This document shows positions 45,164-53,922 of a DNA stretch of 64,000 nt, one piece after another. The notes beneath the pieces were generated by a model that was not told the DNA's origin, searched no databases, and saw only the letters and a list, made by a program, of their open reading frames with translations. The position numbers and the translations under genes are program-made. Each line of letters begins with the position of its first letter. The first letter of the stretch is position 1. Source of the stretch: Nesterenkonia marinintestina (GTDB lineage Bacteria > Actinomycetota > Actinomycetes > Actinomycetales > Micrococcaceae); NCBI RefSeq assembly GCF_025420485.1, contig NZ_JAOEFD010000002.1, forward strand, positions 1-64,000, read 5' to 3'.

Positions 45164-47836
45164 TCAGCGGCCGAGGCCGGCCCCCGAGACCTCCTCCGGA
45201 AGCAGCCGGTCGAGGAACTCCTCGATCCTGCCGGCGAGCATCCTCTCCTCCGCACGGATCCGAGGGGACAGGGACATCCCCTCGACGAGGACCTGAGGCT
45301 CATCGCCGTCGGCTGACCTGGTAATGACGACATCGACTACGGCCCATCGCAGCTGCGGCACGGCCTGAACAGCCGCATCGGCGAGTTCCGCGGCCCGGCG
45401 GAGGTCGCTGTGATCGACGTCGGCGTCCTGCGCGGAGAGGACCGTGAGGACGGCTCCCGTGTGGACGAACAGGCGCAGCCGCGCGCCGGCCGGCGCCTCC
45501 TGCACGATCCAGCGCTCCTGCCGATCCCAGTCCACGTCGTCTGCGTCGTCCGCCTCGCCGTCCGCCTCCCCATCGGACTCGCCGTCGGTCTCATCATCGG
45601 CCCCCTCGCCACGTCGGTCGTCGATGCCCGCCCCGACCGGACGGGTGCCGCGTCCCGCCCAGGGGGAGCTGTAGGGGGTGGCCAGCAGCGGTCCGCGGAG
45701 CTCGGCCGTCTGCAGATCCTGTGCATCTGCGACGACGGCGGCGGGCACCAGCGGGACGCCTTCGTGGAGGAGCAGCCGCCTCAGAGGGCCGAGTCGATCG
45801 GCGGTCCGACAGGAGATCGCGAGATCCCGTCCCCCCAGACCGCGGGCGCTGATCGGTGCGGTCCCGCCGTCGGGTGCCGAGAGGGAGCGCAGCCGCGGAC
45901 CGCGCCGCGAGACGGTGAGGCCCCGATGCTCGGCATAGGCGAACAGGAGCCGCGCCGGAGAGGTCACCTCGCCGTCGACGAACGGCAGGTCCTGCAGTCT
46001 GCCGGCCTCGGGATCACCGGTCGGCGGTGCGAGGTCTGAGGTCCACGGCTCGAGGGCCCCGGCCGCATGCTCCTCACGGAGCATCCAGGCATGACCGGCC
46101 ACGTCTTGGGAGGCCCCCGAGGAGGGGAACGTGGCGCTGCCGTAGCCGGCGCGCGAATTGACCTCTAGCACGTAGACGTCCCCGGTGCCCCGTTCGACCA
46201 TCAGATCCACTCCGCCCCAGCGCAGCTCCGGGACTGCGGCGACGGCGGCCACGGCGGCGTCGCGGATCCTGCCGTCGGACAGGTGGGACACTTCGGCGAT
46301 GTCCCCTCCGCTGCTCTGCCCGCCCACGGAGCCGACCGTGACCAGAGCACCGACCGGCGGGACGTCGTCGGCCCGCCACCCCTGGGCCTCGAGCACCGAC
46401 TCGGCGGTCCGGTCGAGCACGACGTCCATCCCGGCCAGGCTGAAGATGGTGCTCCGGTAGGCGTTCCGCTCGGTCACCAGCTCCTCCACGGTCGATATGC
46501 CGTCGCCCCAGACCTGCGGGAGGGTGCGGGCGGTGATGGAGATGCAGTGCTGTGAGGAGGCCATGACCCGCAGCTCGGTCTCGATGTCGACGTGCTGTTC
46601 GATCATGATCCGCCGGCTGTGCCGTCGGGCGCGTCGGTAGGCCTCGACGACGGAGTCCTCGTCCCGCAGGTCGGTGCTCACACCGAGGCCCTTCTCCCGG
46701 TCGGCGGGTTTCAAGGTCACCGGCAGTCCGATGCGCCGGGCCTTCTCCCAGGCCTGGGCGGGGGAGCGGACCAGGGCGGCGTCGGTGACCGGGACGCCGG
46801 CGCGGCGCAGGTGCCGGTTGGTCTGGAACTTGTCGGTCGAGATGCTGGCTCCGAGCTGTGAGCTGTGGGCCAGGTATCCGTCGATGAGGAATCGCCCGGC
46901 CGAGGTCGTGGCGACAGCCGCCCTGGCGGAGACCCAGCTGATCTGCGCCCCGGCACGTGCGGCGGCTTCGGCGTTGAGGGACGCGCCCAGATGCCTGCTC
47001 GGGGAGAACCGCTCCAGTCCGCGCCGGATGGCCCCGTGGGCGCGGAAGGGTTCGGTCTCGTCGGGGTCCCGCCCGTCGAGGAGCCCGGTCGGCGGCACCG
47101 GACGGAACCCCGGCTCCCAGGTGCCCAGCGGCAGGCGCAGGTGGGCGCCGAGCTCGTCCTCGGCGGTGCGGATCTGCGGATCGGCGAAGCTCCAGCCGTT
47201 CGGAGACGCTCGACGCAGGCGGTCAAGGAGGCATTCGAGGTCGGTCCCGTCCGTCCCCGTCCCGTCCTCGGCCAGCGGGTACAGGGCAAGCGTCATGCTG
47301 CGGCGGTCCGGGGTGCCCGCGACCTCCAGCACAGTCCGCACGTGCCGGGTGTCACCGGGGGTGAGCGCCCAGCGCCGTCGGCTGCGCAGCGCCTGGAGTC
47401 CTGTGCCGGGGCCGAGGACGAGATCCGCCTGTTGGTCGAGCAGGTGCTGGATCTGATGGAACCGACCCGGGGTGTGCGGACGTCGGCCCTCGGGCTCGGC
47501 AAGGACGATGTTCCACGCCTCAGGGTCGACGGCGACGGTGGGCGGAGGGGTGTCGGGCCCTCCCCAGGCGCGGGGACGATGCACGAGCAGTTCGCCGCCG
47601 CCGAGCGTCTCCGGCACCGGGATTCGTGTGGGCACCTGATCCTGCTCGGCCGCGGGGCGCGGCTCGGAGGAGTCGACGACGGCGTCGACGCCGTCGCCGG
47701 GAGCGGCCTCGGAAGGTCCGTGGCGGTTCCTGAGCCAGCGGCCCAGCCGCGTGACGAGTCCCGCCGGTCGGTCCGCCCCGTCCTCGAGCTGCGCGAGGGG
47801 GCGCTGGGTCAGCAGGACGCGGAACGGCGGCGGCAT
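45164..47836 (-). CDS. fused ligase: decayed CapA-like domain, ATP-grasp, degenerate ATP-grasp
   Basis: 890 residues, three domains. 1-245 align with the CapA-like protein at 52673-53785 (FRVLL start; ADLVLGPGTGLQAL for YDLIVGHGAHCLQEL; ALYPLAEDG for RLYPVKADN; DELGAHLRLPLGTW), but the metal-site histidines are gone (GHGAH became GPGTG; AFPHWG became LAEPEG) and the middle is shortened. 285-600 are an intact ATP-grasp: K376, E413, D544, E558 and N560, with VWGDGISTVEELV. About 640-890 are a second ATP-grasp-like domain ending VLVEGMSLSPR without the metal-binding Asn. An Asp/Gly/Glu run (ADDETDGESDGEADGEADD) interrupts the last domain. Likely forms an amide bond on an unknown polymer. Confidence 0.82.
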   Translation of the reverse strand: MPPPFRVLLTQRPLAQLEDGADRPAGLVTRLGRWLRNRHGPSEAAPGDGVDAVVDSSEPRPAAEQDQVPTRIPVPETLGGGELLVHRPRAWGGPDTPPPTVAVDPEAWNIVLAEPEGRRPHTPGRFHQIQHLLDQQADLVLGPGTGLQALRSRRRWALTPGDTRHVRTVLEVAGTPDRRSMTLALYPLAEDGTGTDGTDLECLLDRLRRASPNGWSFADPQIRTAEDELGAHLRLPLGTWEPGFRPVPPTGLLDGRDPDETEPFRAHGAIRRGLERFSPSRHLGASLNAEAAARAGAQISWVSARAAVATTSAGRFLIDGYLAHSSQLGASISTDKFQTNRHLRRAGVPVTDAALVRSPAQAWEKARRIGLPVTLKPADREKGLGVSTDLRDEDSVVEAYRRARRHSRRIMIEQHVDIETELRVMASSQHCISITARTLPQVWGDGISTVEELVTERNAYRSTIFSLAGMDVVLDRTAESVLEAQGWRADDVPPVGALVTVGSVGGQSSGGDIAEVSHLSDGRIRDAAVAAVAAVPELRWGGVDLMVERGTGDVYVLEVNSRAGYGSATFPSSGASQDVAGHAWMLREEHAAGALEPWTSDLAPPTGDPEAGRLQDLPFVDGEVTSPARLLFAYAEHRGLTVSRRGPRLRSLSAPDGGTAPISARGLGGRDLAISCRTADRLGPLRRLLLHEGVPLVPAAVVADAQDLQTAELRGPLLATPYSSPWAGRGTRPVGAGIDDRRGEGADDETDGESDGEADGEADDADDVDWDRQERWIVQEAPAGARLRLFVHTGAVLTVLSAQDADVDHSDLRRAAELADAAVQAVPQLRWAVVDVVITRSADGDEPQVLVEGMSLSPRIRAEERMLAGRIEEFLDRLLPEEVSGAGLGR

Positions 47837-47877
47837 GACGTCATTATCCCCGACCCGGGCGTTCCGGCGGGGAGTGG

Positions 47878-49107
47878 TCAGCGGAGGTCACGGGCGCGGA
47901 CGACGCCGCGGCGCAGGAAGTACTCGCGCGCTCTGGGATCGGTCAGCAGGGGTCGGTGGACCTGCAGCACGTTCATGCCCGAGTTGATGTTGGCCTCTAG
48001 GATGACAGGCCCGTCGGGTCCGATGATGATGTCCCATCCGACGTACTCCATGAAGCTCAGCCGGTTGGCCGCATCCAGGATCATCGCTTTGGTGGTCTCC
48101 CAGTGAGGGACCTGGGCGCCTTCGAGGGCGGCCCCGGAGTCGGGGTGGTGGGTGTACCAGACCGGTGTGCGGTCCTCGGGGAGCTGGGCGGCCCGGCTGA
48201 GCCGTCCGGTCTCGATGTCGATCTCGGCGCTGAGGCCCCCCTGGGTCCAGTTGTCGACGTGGTTGGACTGGGAGGTGCCGATCCGCTGCACGGCGGTGAG
48301 GATGAAGGGCTCCCTGCCGCGGGAGAGGTCCGGCATGGTCAGCACGCGGATGGTGTTGGTCGATCGCGGGTTCAGCGCGGCCTGCTCGGGGGCCTGCTCG
48401 ACGGCGGCCTCGAAGAGCATGGGCCGCTTGCGCCGCTCGATCCAGGCGCGGATGTCGGAGACCTCTGCGGGCTCGCCGTTCATCACATACCCGTCCTCGG
48501 TACGGCGGATGGCACGCACCCACCGGCCCTCGGCGCCCTGGGCAGGCTTGATGAAGATGCGGCTGCCCACCTCGATCCGCGAGTCCAGGAACTCCTGCAG
48601 GGGGACTCGGTCGTCCTGCGGGAACACATGGACCGCTCCGCGGGAGTAGAGCCCCAGCAGCGGGACGGTGTCGGAGTCCAGGCCCAGCTGGTTCATCAGC
48701 AGGAAGAAGCTGAACTTGTTGTCCAGGACCTCCTGCAGGTCCGGGTGGACCATGTATTTGGTGCGCGTGTAGCGCTGCACGTCGGTGATGTAGTCGCGCG
48801 GGTCGTTGTGCTCGAGGTCGTAGAGGGTGACCGAGCGGGAGAGGAAGCCGCGGCGCCACCAGGCGGGCCGCCGCTGGTCCCAGGAGGTCTCCCAACGGAA
48901 CTCCTTCCGCAGGAACTTGCGGTAGTCGTCGGCGTAGCGCTTCACCGCCCGATAGTCCTCGCGCAGCAGACGCGGGTCCTGCCGGCCTCGCCGGGCCAGC
49001 TGCCGCGCCTTGCGCGCGACCCGTCGGGTCAGGGACATCGGGGCGGGGTTCTGCTCAGCGGAGGTCACCGGGCCATCGTATCCACTGCCGCTGGGGGCCT
49101 CAGACAA
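47878..49107 (-). CDS. sugar-transfer-associated ATP-grasp protein, copy 1
   Basis: About 409 residues from TTG 49107; GTG 49068 or ATG 49038 are possible starts. A basic N-terminus is followed by the family block YRKFLRKEFRWETSWDQRRP, LYDLEHNDPRDYITDVQRYT and LQEVLDNKFSFFLLMNQLGL, then an ATP-grasp core: RIFIKPAQGAEGRWVRAI (lysine loop), MLFEAAVEQAPEQAALNPRS, LSAEIDIETGRLSRA and IIIGPDGPVILEANINSGM with the E-x-N metal site. This pattern is that of ATPgrasp_ST (sugar-transfer associated) proteins, which accompany envelope polysaccharide genes. Close paralogue of the next gene, overlapping it by eight bases. Amino-acid attachment to a sugar is inferred. Confidence 0.83.
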   Translation of the reverse strand: MSEAPSGSGYDGPVTSAEQNPAPMSLTRRVARKARQLARRGRQDPRLLREDYRAVKRYADDYRKFLRKEFRWETSWDQRRPAWWRRGFLSRSVTLYDLEHNDPRDYITDVQRYTRTKYMVHPDLQEVLDNKFSFFLLMNQLGLDSDTVPLLGLYSRGAVHVFPQDDRVPLQEFLDSRIEVGSRIFIKPAQGAEGRWVRAIRRTEDGYVMNGEPAEVSDIRAWIERRKRPMLFEAAVEQAPEQAALNPRSTNTIRVLTMPDLSRGREPFILTAVQRIGTSQSNHVDNWTQGGLSAEIDIETGRLSRAAQLPEDRTPVWYTHHPDSGAALEGAQVPHWETTKAMILDAANRLSFMEYVGWDIIIGPDGPVILEANINSGMNVLQVHRPLLTDPRAREYFLRRGVVRARDLR

Positions 49108-50302
49108 CGCCGCGCTTCTCGAAGTAGCGGCGGACCCTGGGGTCGGTGAGCAGGGGACGGTGGACCTGCAGGACGTTCATCCCGGAGTTGACGTTGCCTT
49201 CGAGGATCACCGGTCCGGTGGGGCTGATGATGATGTCCCAGCCGATGTACTCCAGGAAGTTCAGCCGCTGGGCGGCGTCGAGCACCAGCTTCTTCGTCTC
49301 CTCCCAGAAGGGCACCTCCACGCCCTCGATCTGGGAGCCGACGTCGGGGTGGACGGAGAACCATTCCAGCTCGCGGCTCTCCGGCAGCCGGCTGGCCTTT
49401 CCGAGTCGGCCGGTCTCGATGTCGATCTCGGCGCTGAGCCCGCCCCGGGTCCAGTTGTCCAGGTGGTTGGACCTGGCGGTCGCGATGCGCTGCACGGCGA
49501 TGACGATGAACGGCTCCTTGCCCCGGGTGATGTCGGGCATGGTGAGCACGCGGATGGTGTTGGTCGCCTCGGGGTTCAGGGCCGCCTGCGCCTCGGCCTG
49601 GGGGACGGCGGCCTCGATCGCCATCGGGCGCGGCCGTCCGCCGAGCCAGCGGCGGACCTCGTCGAACGTCGACGGAACCCCGTCCATGACGAACCCGTCC
49701 TCGCCGGTCCGACGGATCGCGCGCACGTGCTTGCCCTCGGCGCCGCGGAAGGGTTTGACGAACACCTTCTGGCCGATCTCCAGACGCTCGGTGAGGAAGT
49801 CGGCCAGCGGAATGCGCTCGTCCTCTGGGAAGACGTGGACGTCTCCGCGCGAGTGGATGCCCAGCAGCGGGACGGTGTCGGAGTCCAGGCCCAGCTGGTT
49901 CATCAGCAGGAAGAAGGTGAACTTGTTGTGGAGCACGTCCTGCAGGTGGGGGTGCACCATGTGCCGGGTGCGGGTGTAGCGCTGGACGTCGGAGACGTAG
50001 TCGCGGGGGTCGTTCTGGTCGAGGCCGTAGAGCGTGGCCGAGCGGGAGAGGAACCCGCGTCCCCACCACAGCGGCTGTCGCTGGCCGAAGGAGGTCTCCC
50101 AGCGGAACTCCTTGCGCAGGAACTTCCAGTAGTCCTCGCGGAACCGGCGGCCCCTGCGCAGCGTCCGGCGCCAGTCTCTGCGCTGGGCGTCGGCCCGGAG
50201 TGCGGCCTGCTTCGACCGGCGGAGCACTCTTCGTGCCAGGGAGGGTCCTGAGGAGGGGTTCTGAGAGGTGTCCGGCGAGGGGTGCCGCGGGGTTGATGCC
50301 AT
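49100..50302 (-). CDS. sugar-transfer-associated ATP-grasp protein, copy 2
   Basis: A 400-residue paralogue of copy 1: WKFLRKEFRWETSFGQRQPL, LYGLDQNDPRDYVSDVQRYT and LQDVLHNKFTFFLLMNQLGL. The catalytic set is complete: KVFVKPFRGAEGKHVRAI, MAIEAAVPQAEAQAALNPEA, LSAEIDIETGRLGKA and IIISPTGPVILEGNVNSGM. It is the first gene of the minus-strand operon 50302 to 45164, with GGAGG upstream of ATG 50302. The two copies are near-colinear from the family block to the C-terminus, so they arose by tandem duplication; differences in the specificity region would let them add different residues. The divergent control region lies at 50303-50400. Confidence 0.83.
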   Translation of the reverse strand: MASTPRHPSPDTSQNPSSGPSLARRVLRRSKQAALRADAQRRDWRRTLRRGRRFREDYWKFLRKEFRWETSFGQRQPLWWGRGFLSRSATLYGLDQNDPRDYVSDVQRYTRTRHMVHPHLQDVLHNKFTFFLLMNQLGLDSDTVPLLGIHSRGDVHVFPEDERIPLADFLTERLEIGQKVFVKPFRGAEGKHVRAIRRTGEDGFVMDGVPSTFDEVRRWLGGRPRPMAIEAAVPQAEAQAALNPEATNTIRVLTMPDITRGKEPFIVIAVQRIATARSNHLDNWTRGGLSAEIDIETGRLGKASRLPESRELEWFSVHPDVGSQIEGVEVPFWEETKKLVLDAAQRLNFLEYIGWDIIISPTGPVILEGNVNSGMNVLQVHRPLLTDPRVRRYFEKRGVV

Positions 50303-50339
50303 CCGGGTCGAAGCCTCCGGTGCCGGGGATGTGGACTGT

Positions 50340-50349
50340 TAGGATCCTA
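50340..50349. promoter_or_regulatory. candidate divergent promoter palindrome
   Basis: TAGGATCCTA is a perfect ten-base palindrome in the 98-base gap between the divergent ATP-grasp and asparagine-synthetase-like genes. Read in either direction it offers TAGGAT, an acceptable -10 hexamer (TAnnnT). It may be two overlapping -10 boxes or an operator. Neither -35 region is convincing. Confidence 0.35.
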
Positions 50350-50400
50350 CCAATCTCGACGTCGTCGTATCCGGAGGAGCCCGCGTGCACCAGGAGCACC

Positions 50401-52110
50401 GTGTCTGAGCCCACCCGAGTGTGCGGGATGATCGGAGCCGGCGCGGCCGCCCGCGTGCGAGCCATGGCGGAGACCCTGGGTCTGAGCACGGATCCGCAGT
50501 CGGGGGACGTCGTCGTGCAGGAGGACGGGCTCTTCGTCGTCGGTGCCGGGATCACCGCTCGCCCGCAGGCCGCGGGCCGCGCCTGGATGTTCAGCACGGC
50601 CACCCCCTCGGCCGACCGGCTGGGTCGGACCCCGGTGGAGTGGGAGCAGGCCGCCCGGGAGGTCGACGTCGCCGGACTGGTCCGCGACGAGCAGTCACGG
50701 GTGCTCCTGCACGCCTCGGTCTCCGGGGTTCAGCCGCTCTACGTGGAGGTCCACGACGACGTCGTCGTCTTCTCCACCCGCCTGGAGCCGCTGGTCCGCA
50801 CCGCCTCCGGATCCCTGCGGCCGGACTGGTCGGCGTGGGCCGCAGTGCTCGGCGCGGGGGCCCCGATGGCCGGGCGCACCACGGTCGAGGGAGTGCGCCG
50901 GCTGGCGCCGATGCAGGCCGTCGTCGTGGAGCATGGTCGAGCGCGGACGATCAGCGCACCCTGGACGTGGGAGTCTGTGACCCCCGAGGCGGGCCTCGAC
51001 CGGGAGACCGCGGCGCGACGCGGTCTGACCGACGAGATCGTCGAGGTGCTCAGCAGCGAGGTGGCCGCAGTCGCCGAGCGGCCGCTACAGCCCATGCTCT
51101 CCGGCGGCCGCGATTCACGGATGCTGACCGGGCTCGCCGTGCGGGCGAGCGACGCCGACTCTGCACCGGTGACCGCCTGGTCCACCAGCTCCGACATCGG
51201 TCACACCTTGGAGGAGCTCACCGGGTCACAGGTGGCCCGCCTGGTCGGGGCCGAGCAGCAGATCGTGTCCGGGCGTCAGGACCGGTTCCCCGAGGACTTC
51301 CTCGACTATGCCCGGGCCACCGGGTTCCAGGCCTCCTTCCACGTGTGGCTGATGCCCGTGGCGCGGCGGCTGGCGGCTGAGCCCGGCACGATCCTCGACG
51401 GCCTCGGCGGGGGAGTGTTCCTGGGCGGGGGCTTCCCCGACGATGAGCGGCTCCTCGCCGTCGGGTCCACACCTGATGCTCTGGTGGAGAACCGGTTCGC
51501 CCGAGCCTGCAAGTACCTGAAGGCGGTGGAGGAGCTGCTGACCGCCGAGGCGGCGCAGGCCGTCGCCGCCCGAGTCTGGGAGGACTTCCGCGGGGTCGCC
51601 GAGGCCTACGCCGACCACCCCAACGGCGCCACCCTGACCGCGTACCTGACGCGCACCCTGCCGGGGATCAGCATGGCCCCGGCGGCCGTGCTCGGCTCCT
51701 CGCGTCCCACCGCGGTGCCGATCATGTCCGATGCGGTGGTCTCCCGCGCCCTGCGGGTCCCGCACGAGGCCAAGCGCGGCGGCGCCTGGTATCCCGATCT
51801 GATGGAGCGGGTCCACCCCGAGTTCCGTCGCATCCCCACCGCCGCGGAGCTGACGCGGAGCCGGCAGCATAAGCGCCGCGGAGCCGCGATCGAGGCCGCC
51901 CGATGGTATCGGGACCTGGTCCTCGCCTCACCGGCGGCCGCACTGTTGGGGCCGCAGCTGGGGCAGGGGTCGCCGGAGGACTGGCAGCGGCAGCTGGAGG
52001 TCACCGGCGGTCAGCACGTGATCCGCGGACTGGCGCTGCTGGCGCTGTGGTTCGACGAGCACGAAAGTTGCCTGGTCGAGACCGACGTGGCCGCGCTGAG
52101 CGGCAGCTGA
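50401..52110 (+). CDS. asparagine-synthetase-like amidotransferase
   Basis: A 569-residue protein of the asparagine synthetase B / lasso-cyclase type. The ATP-pyrophosphatase core is clear: MLSGGRDSRMLTGL (P-loop SGGxDS) near residue 237, then GGGVFLGGGF and KRGGAWYPDLMERVHPEFRR. The N-terminal domain should be the glutaminase; the sequence V-C-G-M-I-G appears at residues 6-11 instead of M-C-G-I-x-G at the very start, and the HRGPD loop is not seen. GTG 50401 has AGGAG four bases upstream; GTG 50419 would expose the cysteine at position 2 but has no ribosome site. In a surface-polymer locus, amidation or amide-bond formation on the polymer is the natural inference. Confidence 0.78.
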   Translation: MSEPTRVCGMIGAGAAARVRAMAETLGLSTDPQSGDVVVQEDGLFVVGAGITARPQAAGRAWMFSTATPSADRLGRTPVEWEQAAREVDVAGLVRDEQSRVLLHASVSGVQPLYVEVHDDVVVFSTRLEPLVRTASGSLRPDWSAWAAVLGAGAPMAGRTTVEGVRRLAPMQAVVVEHGRARTISAPWTWESVTPEAGLDRETAARRGLTDEIVEVLSSEVAAVAERPLQPMLSGGRDSRMLTGLAVRASDADSAPVTAWSTSSDIGHTLEELTGSQVARLVGAEQQIVSGRQDRFPEDFLDYARATGFQASFHVWLMPVARRLAAEPGTILDGLGGGVFLGGGFPDDERLLAVGSTPDALVENRFARACKYLKAVEELLTAEAAQAVAARVWEDFRGVAEAYADHPNGATLTAYLTRTLPGISMAPAAVLGSSRPTAVPIMSDAVVSRALRVPHEAKRGGAWYPDLMERVHPEFRRIPTAAELTRSRQHKRRGAAIEAARWYRDLVLASPAAALLGPQLGQGSPEDWQRQLEVTGGQHVIRGLALLALWFDEHESCLVETDVAALSGS

Positions 52111-52120
52111 GGAGGACGTC

Positions 52121-52549
52121 ATGATCACTGCTGAGCCGCTGGCCCTGTCGGTGCTGAAGTCGATGCGGAACCGTGGCCGGGCCGTGACGCTCACCGTCGC
52201 CGAGCATGGGACGCTGGACGAGGCCGCGGTGGAGATGCTCATCGACTGCGAGCGCCGCGGCGTGCGCGCGGTGCTCTGGGTGAGCCGGGTCGACGAGCTG
52301 GACTCACCGCTGGTCGGGCTGGCCACGCACCTCGCCACGGACGACGCCTCCCTCCTCGCCCGCTGCGTCGAACGCATCGGGGAGGAGCGGGCGATGCTGG
52401 TCACCGATCTTCGTCAGGCCGAGGCGAGGGCCGCGGCGGAGAGGCTGCCGCCGGGCGACCGGGGCCCAGCGAGTCGCGCCGAGAAGGCCGTGAGGCGGGC
52501 ACGGCGGACCGCCCGCCGCGTAGTTCGCGGTCTGTGGCGAAAATCGTGA
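52121..52549 (+). CDS. small uncharacterised protein of the locus
   Basis: A 142-residue protein, ten bases after the asparagine-synthetase-like gene and with GAGGAGG just upstream of ATG 52121. The first 90 residues are alpha/beta (RAVTLTVAEHGTLDEAAVEM, VRAVLWVSRVDELDS), the last 50 very basic and Arg/Ala-rich (AEKAVRRARRTARRVVRGLW), which may bind a membrane surface or an acidic polymer. Not recognised. In the same direction as, and about 120 bases ahead of, the CapA-like gene. Confidence 0.65.
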   Translation: MITAEPLALSVLKSMRNRGRAVTLTVAEHGTLDEAAVEMLIDCERRGVRAVLWVSRVDELDSPLVGLATHLATDDASLLARCVERIGEERAMLVTDLRQAEARAAAERLPPGDRGPASRAEKAVRRARRTARRVVRGLWRKS

Positions 52550-52672
52550 GTGCCGACAGACGGCAGAGGCGGTTGGAGGAGTAGAGTGTGGTGCTGCGGC
52601 TGGTGTGCCGCCGGTACCGCCGAGGTCGTCGATGATGGTGGTCGGCCGGGGGACATACGACTGGAGGAATCT

Positions 52673-53785
52673 ATGGCCGAGAGTACATTCCGTATCCTGC
52701 TGTTGGGTGACGTGCACTTCGGGGAGAGCTACCGGAGAAGCGCCAAGATCCTCGCGCAGCGCGGGTACGAAGGCGGGTTGGAGCACCTGAGTCGATTCAC
52801 AGAAGCTGCCGACAGAGTGATCGCGAATCTGGAGACACCGCTCGTCGATCCGGATGAGCATGCGTCCCCTATGGCGGAGGTGCGGTCGTACCTCCACTGG
52901 GGAGACCCGGAGTGGACAATCGCCACACTCAAGGGGCTCGGCGTAGATGCCGTCAGCCTGGCCAACAACCACACTTTGGACCGTGACGTGTCCGGGTTCC
53001 TCGCTACGCTGGACGTTTTGGCCGAGAGGAATCTGCCGTACATCGGAGCCGGTCGCACGCGGTCGGAGGCGGATGAACCGTTCGTGATCGACCTCCCCGC
53101 TGAGGTCGGGGGAGGACGGATCTCGCTGCAGGCCTCCTACAGCTATCAGCGTTCCAAGGACGAATTTCACTTCTACGCCGGCGAAGACTCACCCGGATGC
53201 GCGGCCGTGTCGCCGCGACGAGCTTCGCGTATGACTCTCCCTGACGTCGGTCCTGACGCCCTCCATGTGGCGTTCCCGCATTGGGGACCGACTTACCGCT
53301 GGCGGAACGAGCGGCAGGTGCAGACTGCGGAAGCACTCATCGGCAGCGGGTACGACCTCATCGTCGGCCATGGAGCACACTGCCTGCAGGAGTTGGAGAG
53401 GATCGACGGTGCCTGGGTCCTCTACGGCATCGGAAACGGACATTTCCAGGCCCCGGGTCGATACGCCCGTGCAGCGGACGAGACCGGGATCCTCCCCTTG
53501 AGCCTATGGACGATGCTGGAGGTCACAGCTGACGGGGAAGGCAGTCGGCGAGTTCGACTTCGCCTGTATCCGGTGAAGGCCGACAACAGGGAGACGGACT
53601 TCACCCCCGGTCCGGCATCTCCTGAGCAGTTCGACCGGGTTTATGACGAACTCCGGCGCCGCCTGGAAGACTCGGCAGGCGATTCGGCGAATCCCGGTAT
53701 CGACGCCGACCACGACGACCTCGGTCACCATCTCGTGGTGGAGGCGGGTGTCTGGCCCCCGAATGGGCGGCTATCTCTCAGCTGA
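52673..53785 (+). CDS. CapA-family (polyglutamate capsule synthesis type) metallophosphatase-fold protein, intact
   Basis: A 370-residue CapA-like protein with every metal-site motif of the fold: GDVHFGE (D13, H15), NLETP (N52, E54), LANNHTLD (N98, N99, H100, D103), HWG (H203) and GHGAH (H233, H236). CapA is required for poly-gamma-glutamate capsule formation, though its reaction is debated. No signal peptide is seen, so this copy should be cytosolic, unlike Bacillus CapA. ATG 52673 follows GGAGG at 52663-52667; a longer open frame upstream lacks a ribosome site. It is separated from the next ligase gene by 137 bases. It serves as the intact reference for the decayed copies at 45164 and 60582. 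Confidence 0.85.
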   Translation: MAESTFRILLLGDVHFGESYRRSAKILAQRGYEGGLEHLSRFTEAADRVIANLETPLVDPDEHASPMAEVRSYLHWGDPEWTIATLKGLGVDAVSLANNHTLDRDVSGFLATLDVLAERNLPYIGAGRTRSEADEPFVIDLPAEVGGGRISLQASYSYQRSKDEFHFYAGEDSPGCAAVSPRRASRMTLPDVGPDALHVAFPHWGPTYRWRNERQVQTAEALIGSGYDLIVGHGAHCLQELERIDGAWVLYGIGNGHFQAPGRYARAADETGILPLSLWTMLEVTADGEGSRRVRLRLYPVKADNRETDFTPGPASPEQFDRVYDELRRRLEDSAGDSANPGIDADHDDLGHHLVVEAGVWPPNGRLSLS

Positions 53786-53922
53786 TGAATCGACCACCGG
53801 CCGGATGTGACATAGTATTCGGCGAGCCGTGGGGACGAACGAGCTGAATTGATCCGCTCGACATATGGTTGTAGGAATCGCCACTTCGGCGCAGTGCTAG
53901 ACCGGAAAGGTGACGACTGGAG

